A program made the position numbers and the translations under genes. From positions 1 through 43,235 of the forward strand of contig JAUSMG010000348.1 in NCBI GenBank assembly GCA_030645295.1: a stretch of DNA of 43,235 bases. The letters run 5' to 3'. Source of the stretch: Saprospiraceae bacterium (GTDB taxonomy: Bacteria; Bacteroidota; Bacteroidia; Chitinophagales; Saprospiraceae). The notes under the pieces were generated by a model. That model made no database searches. It was not told where the DNA came from and worked only from the letters and a program-made list of their open reading frames with translations. Shown here in pieces: positions 36,386-43,235 of the stretch; the stretch's first letter is position 1, and every line of letters begins with the position of its first letter.

Positions 36386-36387
36386 GA

Positions 36388-38313
36388 TTACCGCTGTACG
36401 ATCAATTTCCGCGTTTTAGCGATCTCTCCGTTGCGTACTTGTACGAAGTACACGCCGTTTGGAAGGCTGCTAACATCAAAAGTGAATTGATTTTCGCCTT
36501 TGGTGAGCGTATTCTGTTGTGTAAGGGCCATTTTACCCGATGGATCAATGATGGTAACGCTAACATTGCCTTCTGCCTCCAGAGGGACTTCCACGGTCAA
36601 TTGCTCCATAGCGGGGTTGGGGAAGAGACCAAAGCCGACGTTCTCAAACACGACATCCAGTGAAATTTCTTCCACCGCACCATCCGTAGAGCCATCAGTA
36701 CGCCATGCGCTCGAGCTTCTGCTGGCTTTGAAGGTGTAGCACTGCGTATTGCTCCATGCGCCATTGTAACCGTACACATATGCCTTGTAATCAGTACCAA
36801 CAGTAGCATTGTTCAGGATGATCAGTTCGTCGGCAGTACCGCCATTTTGTGAGGTCTTTTTCAGCGAGGTGCCCTTATAAAGTTTCAAGTCGTAGTCAAA
36901 AGGCAAAGTGGTCAATTCCACCTTGATATTTTTTTGGCTGCTGGTATTGCCAAACAAGTAATAGTCCTTGTCGGTCGTTGAAGCAATTTGTGCTGTAAAG
37001 GCGGTATTGATCGGGACAGATTTAGCCGTGCTGTTGGTATTGTTAGTCTCGTATTGGTCGGCACAGTTGGATGCGGTAGTGAATTGTGCTGAACCATAGC
37101 TACTCTCCTGGCCATTGCAAATTGCTTTCACCCGATAGTCATAAAGTGTTCCGGTCGTTAAACCATTCAAATTATGCGTAGTGGCGGTGAGGTTGGGCAC
37201 AACAGTATAGTTTAGGTCCGAATTTTTCTTCCATTCAAAAGTATAGGTCGTAGCCCCGCCTACTGCATTCCAATTGCAGGTTGCACTGGTTTGGGTAATG
37301 TTGGTGGCCGTAAGACCAGATGGTGTGCCACAGCCGGAGGGCTCCTGGCAACCCGGTGAGCTGGCCAATGCTATCCGTGCTCCACCAGAGGAGAACAACG
37401 ATTGCATCCGCGTTTTTTGACCTGCCGAGAAAACATTCATGCAGGCATCGTCGGTGTAGTCCATGTAATTCATGAACATATCGCCATTGGGGCCATTGCT
37501 GCAACTGATTTGTGGGAAAGATGGGCAGCCATAGTTTTCGTCGGCCTGGTTTGGCGTATCGCTTGATCCATCTGAACCGGTACATGCACTTCCGTCATCT
37601 CCCCAAATGTGGTAACAGTTGAGCCAGTGGCCCACCTCGTGCGTGGCCGTACGGCCTTTGTCAAAAGGAGGGGTTGCGCCAATGGTGCCGAAATAGGCAT
37701 AGTCGCAAACCACACCATCGGTAGCAGCTGGGCCGCCGGGGAATTGTGCGTAGCCAAGCAAGCCGCCTGAGAGATTGCACACCCAGATGTTGAGGTACTT
37801 GTTGCGGTCCCAGATATCAAGACCACCTGAGGAGTAATACTTTACGTTGTCGTTGGTGCCAAAACCGTTGACCGTAGTTTGGCGGCGTTGGATGCCATTG
37901 GTAGCAGCGCCGTTGGGGTCTTGCGTCGCTATGCAAAAGTTGATCTCGCAGTCCGCCGCAATGCCTTGAAAAGCAGCGGGGGTGTTGCCCTTATCGGCAT
38001 TGGTGCGGCGGAAATCGGCGTTCAAAACATCCAGCTGCGATATGAGCTTCGCATCCGAGAGGTTCTGGGTACTGTTGTAATACACCACATGGAACACGAC
38101 CGGGATGGTGATCACGGCGCGGTCAATGGCCCCGCCGGATTGCGCAAATTGGCGGGTGTGCTCTTCGATGCGTTGGATTTCCTGGAGCATTGCCGGGTTG
38201 TCCAGCAATTGTTGGGCAAGCACTTCTTCTGCAGCGCAGGTTCGGTGCTGGGCAGACGCGTTGAACGCGAGCAGCAAAAATGCAGCAATCGGGGAAAGGA
38301 ATTTTTTAAACAT
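36388..38313 (-). CDS. M43 family zinc metalloprotease (cytophagalysin-like) with FnIII, PPC-like and T9SS domains
   Basis: 'TATHEVGHWLNCYHIWGDD' (HExxHxxxxxH), 'FMNYMDYTDDACMNVFSAGQKTRM', FnIII-like 'TSATCNWNAVGGATTYTFEWK', C-terminal 'GLFPNPAMEQLTVEVPL...KTRKLIVQR'. Confidence 0.93.
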   Translation of the reverse strand: MFKKFLSPIAAFLLLAFNASAQHRTCAAEEVLAQQLLDNPAMLQEIQRIEEHTRQFAQSGGAIDRAVITIPVVFHVVYYNSTQNLSDAKLISQLDVLNADFRRTNADKGNTPAAFQGIAADCEINFCIATQDPNGAATNGIQRRQTTVNGFGTNDNVKYYSSGGLDIWDRNKYLNIWVCNLSGGLLGYAQFPGGPAATDGVVCDYAYFGTIGATPPFDKGRTATHEVGHWLNCYHIWGDDGSACTGSDGSSDTPNQADENYGCPSFPQISCSNGPNGDMFMNYMDYTDDACMNVFSAGQKTRMQSLFSSGGARIALASSPGCQEPSGCGTPSGLTATNITQTSATCNWNAVGGATTYTFEWKKNSDLNYTVVPNLTATTHNLNGLTTGTLYDYRVKAICNGQESSYGSAQFTTASNCADQYETNNTNSTAKSVPINTAFTAQIASTTDKDYYLFGNTSSQKNIKVELTTLPFDYDLKLYKGTSLKKTSQNGGTADELIILNNATVGTDYKAYVYGYNGAWSNTQCYTFKASRSSSAWRTDGSTDGAVEEISLDVVFENVGFGLFPNPAMEQLTVEVPLEAEGNVSVTIIDPSGKMALTQQNTLTKGENQFTFDVSSLPNGVYFVQVRNGEIAKTRKLIVQR

Positions 38314-38676
38314 GTAATGAAATTAGGTTAAAAAATGAACAGTTTGAGATTGTACGTACGAAGAGTTGTAGGCAGAATGCGAATGGGCCCTATCAAAGGA
38401 TTTTGCTCGATTTGATTTGGCCCAGCGAATTTTCGTGCAGCAAATATATTTTTTTGAAATCCGAGAAAGCGGATAATTTTTGTCAGGGACTGGACAGAAG
38501 TTCAACCGATTTAATCTGAAGTGTTTTGAATTTGCGAATTTAATTCTGCAATGAATTGTCATTTAGTTCTTCCATTGGCTTATTGGTCTTTTTTAACCCC
38601 ATTACCAAATATCATTTGTTGTGTCAAGCGGCATATTCTCCCGTAATTCGCCCTGAATTTTTCAAATACGACCATT

Positions 38677-40590
38677 ATGCTCCGCCAATCACTCGCGATA
38701 CTTGCCTTTTTCGCTGCGGCCAACGCCATGTTGGCCCAAACTTCACTCTTTGTGCCGCGCAATTACCTAAAGTCCTACGAACAAGGCACGCGCAGCTGGG
38801 ACGGGAAGCCCGGCCCTAATTATTGGCAAAACAGATCCGCCTACAATATCAGCGCCAGTATAGACCCTAAAACCCGCAGACTCTCCGGTGAGGAAACCAT
38901 CACTTATTTCAACAACAGCCCCGATACACTAAAAATCGTCCGGTTCAAACTTCAGCACGACCGCTACCGCAAGGGAGTCCAGCGTTCATTTGACGTTGCT
39001 GCAAGTGATGTGAGCGACGAAGGGACCCGCATCGAAAGTCTGACCTTCAACGGCAGGGTAGTGGATGCTAATGACCAAAACCGATCCGCTACTTTTCTCG
39101 ATGTTTCGATCAAAGACACCCCTTTGAAGCCCAGATCTTCGGCAACTTTTTCGGTGCGCTGGTCGTACACTTTACCTGCTGCCAAAGGCTCTGCGCGGGA
39201 ATGCGTATGCGACAGCACCACTTTTTTTGTGCCGTACTGGTATCCGCAAATTGCGGTATACGACGACCTGAATGGCTGGGCCAGTCACCCCTACACCGGG
39301 CAGCAGGAATTCTACCACGACTTTGCCGATTACGATGTGACGATCAAAATGCCCGCAGGATTTCAGGTCTGGGCCACCGGTGAATGGCAGAATGCAAGGG
39401 ATATTCTGAACCCTGAATATTTGTCTCGCTGGGAAAAAGCGCATTCGAGCGCAGCAGTAATTTCGGTTTTTTCGGAAAAGGAATTGAAAGCGGGTTGGGT
39501 TTATCGCAATCCAAAACTTCCCGAAAGTGCCAAGCTTTCGGGAAGTTCAGCTCCTGTCTCCTTCCGCTTCAAAGCCTCCGATGTCCCGGATTTCGCCTTC
39601 GCCGCCAGCGACCATTATAACTGGGATGCAAATTCAGTGGTCGTAGACGACAAAACGGGCCGACGCACCTTTGTCAGCGCGGCCTATAACACGACATCTA
39701 CGGACTACCCACAAGTCGCCAAAATCGCTGCCGATGGAATCCGTTTAATGAGTACCTGGTTGCCAGGTTATCCCTTTCCATATCCTGTTATGACCGTGTT
39801 TAATGGCGACGACGGCATGGAATATCCCATGATGTGCAACGACGTGAGTACAGCCCCACGCTCTCCCATGACGCTTACTATTCATGAAATAAGTCACACT
39901 TATTTCCCCTTTATGATGGGCATCAATGAGCAGGATCACGCCTGGATGGACGAGGGTTGGGCGGCCTTTTTCGATTACCTGCTCTCCGATTCACTTTCCA
40001 ATCACACCGAAGGCGGCGTGCGCGACTACTCCGCCATCGCAGGGACCGAAAATGACGTGCCGCCCATGGTGAAATCGCGCAACCTGACTACGGCGTACCG
40101 CAATGCTTCGTATCAGCGGCCTTCCCAGGCGTATTTTACCTTGCTGGATCTGTTGGGGTACGAAAAATTTCACGCTTGCATGACCGAATACATGAACCGC
40201 TGGAAAGGAAAGCACCCGGCGCCCTTCGATTTTTTCCAGACCTGGAACAACGCTTCCGGACAAAACCTCGACTGGTTCTGGAAACCCTGGTTTTTTGATT
40301 GGGGCTACCCTGACCTTGGTATTCAGGGCGTTATACGCGATGAAGCAGCGAACTGTCAGGTCATTTTGGTGGAACGCAAGGGCAATATCCCGGTGCCCAT
40401 TCATTTGGAAGTAGAGTATGCGGATGGCTCAAAAGAGACTTTCCACCAGACGGCTGCGGTGTGGCGCGATGGTAAGCAGAATGTCCGGGTGGCCTGTACG
40501 GAGGGGAAAACTGTGAAAACTGTCCTGTTGGGGAAAACGACGATTCCGGATGTGGATAGAGGGGATAATAAGTGGGGGAAAAAAGGTTAA
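38677..40590 (+). CDS. M1 family metallopeptidase
   Basis: 'TIHEISHTYFPFMMGINEQDHAWMDEGWAAFFDYL' (HExxH...E), 'GDDGMEYPMM'. Confidence 0.92.
   Translation: MLRQSLAILAFFAAANAMLAQTSLFVPRNYLKSYEQGTRSWDGKPGPNYWQNRSAYNISASIDPKTRRLSGEETITYFNNSPDTLKIVRFKLQHDRYRKGVQRSFDVAASDVSDEGTRIESLTFNGRVVDANDQNRSATFLDVSIKDTPLKPRSSATFSVRWSYTLPAAKGSARECVCDSTTFFVPYWYPQIAVYDDLNGWASHPYTGQQEFYHDFADYDVTIKMPAGFQVWATGEWQNARDILNPEYLSRWEKAHSSAAVISVFSEKELKAGWVYRNPKLPESAKLSGSSAPVSFRFKASDVPDFAFAASDHYNWDANSVVVDDKTGRRTFVSAAYNTTSTDYPQVAKIAADGIRLMSTWLPGYPFPYPVMTVFNGDDGMEYPMMCNDVSTAPRSPMTLTIHEISHTYFPFMMGINEQDHAWMDEGWAAFFDYLLSDSLSNHTEGGVRDYSAIAGTENDVPPMVKSRNLTTAYRNASYQRPSQAYFTLLDLLGYEKFHACMTEYMNRWKGKHPAPFDFFQTWNNASGQNLDWFWKPWFFDWGYPDLGIQGVIRDEAANCQVILVERKGNIPVPIHLEVEYADGSKETFHQTAAVWRDGKQNVRVACTEGKTVKTVLLGKTTIPDVDRGDNKWGKKG
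39515..39547. repeat. Dispersed palindrome P, copy 3, inside the M1 peptidase CDS
   Basis: AACTTCCCGAAAG-TGCCAAG-CTTTCGGGAAGTT: 13-bp perfect arms, encoding KLPESAKLSGSS in frame. Confidence 0.88.
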
Positions 40591-42923
40591 AATTCTATTT
40601 TGTAACTCAGATTTGGAATCAATATAGAGGCCAGATCCTTCTCGATGCTATTATTTTTCAGGTTGTACCGGTAACCCTTAAAGTCAGGTTGTCCTGTAAC
40701 ATTCAATATTTTTAAGGCAATTTCACGGGAGCTTTTCTTTTTATTTACTTTGTAACTGGCCGTGAAATGTACATTCAAAGCGGGATCCGCTTGCATTGCA
40801 TAGGCGTTTGTTTCATCATAAACAATATCCTTCGCAATATGCGATGCGGCCTCGTTTACTGGTGAATACCGGTTGCCACCCTGGTATGTAAACCGGGTAT
40901 TCAAACTTAAGGTATTCTGATTGCTTTTGCCCAATTGCCATTCTTTGCCAATTAAAAAGTTGAACACATAATTCCGGTCGAATCTGGTACTTCGCCAAAC
41001 ATGGTCCCCGCCTTTAAACTCCGAATTGAACAACGATGCAGTAAATAAATAGTAGTACCCTTTGGAAATATACTTTTCAAGGGTAAGGTCAAGTCCGAAA
41101 TTTCTGCCTTCCCCCGTGTTTTGTAGCTGCTCGCCAAAAAACAGATCGTTTTGCAGATTAATAAAAGAGAAAGAACTGTCGGCAATTACAGGCACGGAGA
41201 ACAACTGCTGAAAATAGGGTTCGATCTTAAAATGGATCAAGTCGGTGATATTCTGATCATAACTCAGTACAAGGTGATGAGATTTTGTAAAATCAAGGTC
41301 TTTGTTTACGGCAGTTTCCCCGCTTGAAAGCGAATTGTTGAAATAGTAATTCAACTTTTCTAAGCGGCTATGCAATCCATAAGCCAGGCCAATGGATTGA
41401 TTTTTACTTAATTGTTGACGAAACCCAAGTCTAGGTTCAATGGTGTAATGATTGTTTAAAGTGAATAGCTGGCTGTTAATTCCAATATTCATCAATAGTT
41501 TATTGGTCAGGTTAATAGACGAACTGCTATAACCTGAAATTACAGTACTGAATCCACTTGCATTTACAATTTCCTGTGGCGGACTGCCCAATGTCGGGGA
41601 ATTATTTAGCTGTATATCATACATCATACCGGTAAGCAGTATGCCCGTTTTATTCGTGTGCCGGGCACTGAATTTCTTATTGATAAAGGAGGATAAAACA
41701 AAATTCCAGTTTGAATTTGCGATCTGGCTTTGCGGCTGCAGTGATAATTCCTGATTAAGCTTTTCAGTGGTCCAATCTGTACTGGTGGCTGTTGTAGCTA
41801 AGGTCGTTTTCAGATATGCATTATCCTTGAAAAAATACTTGTGGCTAATGCCTGCTACGCCCATATTCTGCTTGATATCATTGTGCTCAATATCGTCAGC
41901 GTACTCCCATTTCGTGATGTCGGTTTCGGCCTTTGCGGCAGCCCCATCTGTCATTCCCATGCCCCATAAAGAGAAGATGCCTGCTTTTTTGGTGGGAAAA
42001 TTCATCTTGAAAGAAAGGTCCTGGTATTTAATGCTGCCTGCATCTTTCGGTAATAAGGGCGCCAATAAAGCAAACGTAGAATAACGGTAATTAAACAGGT
42101 AAGATGATCTGCCTTCTTTTTTGAAAGGGCCTTCCGAGGAGGCATCAATGCCAAGAAGACCAACCTGAAAGGTATGTTCCCGCTTTTGATTATTGCCCGA
42201 TCTCATGGCGATATCAAAAACGCCCGACAATGCATTGTTGAATTCTGCTGGAAATGCCCCGGTAAAGAAATCGGAGTTCGCCAGCATTTGACTGCTTAAC
42301 GCTGTAACGGTGCCCCCTCCCAATGAATTTAAGTCTCCAAAATGACTTGGATTTGGAATTTCTATTCCTTCCATTTTCCATTGCAGAAATTTAGGGGCAT
42401 TGCCCCGTACAATGATTCCGTTTTCCGCGGTATTACTGGCCACACCGGCGAATGAAGACGCTAAGCGGGCAGGGTCGTCAAATCCGCCTGCATAGCGTGT
42501 TGCCTCTTCCACACTCAACATTCTGCTGCTTACAGTGGCCATCGTATTAAGGGCTTGTTCTTTGTTTACACGGGGTTTTACCACAACTTCACCCAGCAAA
42601 GCAGCATTTTCTTTAAGCTGGATGGTCAAAAATGTTTGTTTTGCGGAACTAACGGTTATTTCACGAATAACGGCAGGCTCATAACCGATAAATTTAACCT
42701 GCAGGTCATACCTCCCGACCGGCACATTTGGGATCGAGAAATTTCCTGTAGTGTCGGTTGTTGCGCCAAGAAACGGAGCTGTATTGAGCAAACCTACAGT
42801 GGCGAATGCTACCGGAGCATTGGAAGCATCATCGATAACCGTTCCGCGGATGGTTTGGGTAGGTTGGGCGATCACATGTATCGTAATGAATACAAGGATG
42901 AAAGCAAAAGCAAATCGTATCAT
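40587..42923 (-). CDS. TonB-dependent receptor with N-terminal carboxypeptidase-regulatory-like domain
   Basis: 'IRGTVIDDASNAPVAFATVGLLNTAPFLGATTDTTGNFSIPNVPVGRYDLQVKFIGYEP' then plug-like 'GIIVRGNAPKFLQWKMEGIEIPNPSHFG' and beta-barrel sequence. Confidence 0.92.
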   Translation of the reverse strand: MIRFAFAFILVFITIHVIAQPTQTIRGTVIDDASNAPVAFATVGLLNTAPFLGATTDTTGNFSIPNVPVGRYDLQVKFIGYEPAVIREITVSSAKQTFLTIQLKENAALLGEVVVKPRVNKEQALNTMATVSSRMLSVEEATRYAGGFDDPARLASSFAGVASNTAENGIIVRGNAPKFLQWKMEGIEIPNPSHFGDLNSLGGGTVTALSSQMLANSDFFTGAFPAEFNNALSGVFDIAMRSGNNQKREHTFQVGLLGIDASSEGPFKKEGRSSYLFNYRYSTFALLAPLLPKDAGSIKYQDLSFKMNFPTKKAGIFSLWGMGMTDGAAAKAETDITKWEYADDIEHNDIKQNMGVAGISHKYFFKDNAYLKTTLATTATSTDWTTEKLNQELSLQPQSQIANSNWNFVLSSFINKKFSARHTNKTGILLTGMMYDIQLNNSPTLGSPPQEIVNASGFSTVISGYSSSSINLTNKLLMNIGINSQLFTLNNHYTIEPRLGFRQQLSKNQSIGLAYGLHSRLEKLNYYFNNSLSSGETAVNKDLDFTKSHHLVLSYDQNITDLIHFKIEPYFQQLFSVPVIADSSFSFINLQNDLFFGEQLQNTGEGRNFGLDLTLEKYISKGYYYLFTASLFNSEFKGGDHVWRSTRFDRNYVFNFLIGKEWQLGKSNQNTLSLNTRFTYQGGNRYSPVNEAASHIAKDIVYDETNAYAMQADPALNVHFTASYKVNKKKSSREIALKILNVTGQPDFKGYRYNLKNNSIEKDLASILIPNLSYKIEF

Positions 42924-42980
42924 GATTTTAATTTAGAAATTAGAAAGCACAAAAGTCTTTCCAGCTCTAAATGTGTACAA

Positions 42981-42996
42981 TACTGATTTATCAGTA
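42981..42996. promoter_or_regulatory. Short palindrome upstream of the TonB-dependent receptor (possible operator)
   Basis: TACTGAT-TT-ATCAGTA, perfect 7-bp arms, ~58 bp upstream of the receptor start. Confidence 0.35.
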
Positions 42997-43065
42997 CGCT
43001 CCCATCACGCAGCACAGGTTCCAAAAGATGCGTTTTCAGCCCGGTGAGCATTTTTCAGACACACT

Positions 43066-43235
43066 CTAATCCAAAAGCCCAAATTTTGAAGCAAACATGA
43101 TTGCTTCAAATGAATTATTAGCCCCCAACTTTTCTAAAAATCTTTGCCGGTGCGTGTTTACAGTATGCAGACTGATCGATAATCTATTGGAAATTTCCTT
43201 GCTCAATAAACCGTCTTTTACCAGTCTCAGAATTT
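43066..43235 (-). CDS. LuxR-type HTH regulator, C-terminal part only (gene continues past window end)
   Basis: Reverse strand translates as 'ILRLVKDGLLSKEISNRLSISLHTVNTHRQRFLEKLGANNSFEAIMFASKFGLLD*'. Not in the ORF track because no start codon lies in the window. Confidence 0.9.
   Translation of the reverse strand, partial: ILRLVKDGLLSKEISNRLSISLHTVNTHRQRFLEKLGANNSFEAIMFASKFGLLD

Noticed and set aside
16337-36387. CRISPR arrays
   Set aside because: The word arrays have 7-9 bp periods with no spacers and no cas genes nearby.
36237-36419. 60-aa ORF 'MDLRFTIYDFGFTILDLRFTI...'
   Set aside because: Translation of the heptamer array B, not a gene.

Overview
A 43.2 kb window from a Bacteroidota chromosome, probably Saprospiria-like. 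The evidence is the many T9SS-sorted HYR/SprB/PKD proteins, an S46 peptidase, a TonB-dependent receptor and TAnnTTTG-like promoters. Core genes include leuS, rpoN, an O6-alkylguanine-DNA methyltransferase, an SCO1-like protein, a GT2 glycosyltransferase, and M1, M43 and S46 peptidases. Accessory genes include a giant HYR/dockerin T9SS protein (truncated at the window start), a thioredoxin-SprB-T9SS fusion, an AprA-like methyltransferase, an ATE_C-like aminoacyl transferase, an AAA_14/DUF4143 ATPase, a RAYT-type Y1 transposase, an orphan DUF433 protein and a partial LuxR HTH that the ORF track misses. The strongest unusual signals are: (1) a ~113-aa DUF559/Vsr-like endonuclease-fold insert, apparently active-site-degenerate, inside LeuRS just before the KMSKS loop; (2) locus-specific 7/8/9-bp 'word' arrays at gene 3' ends, often folding as long near-perfect inverted repeats, two of which share a 39-bp core in their loops; (3) a dispersed ~33-bp palindrome found twice between genes and once in frame inside an M1 peptidase; (4) a textbook G-quadruplex motif in the leuS coding strand. 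All calls come from reading the sequence and recalling motifs; no database search was run.
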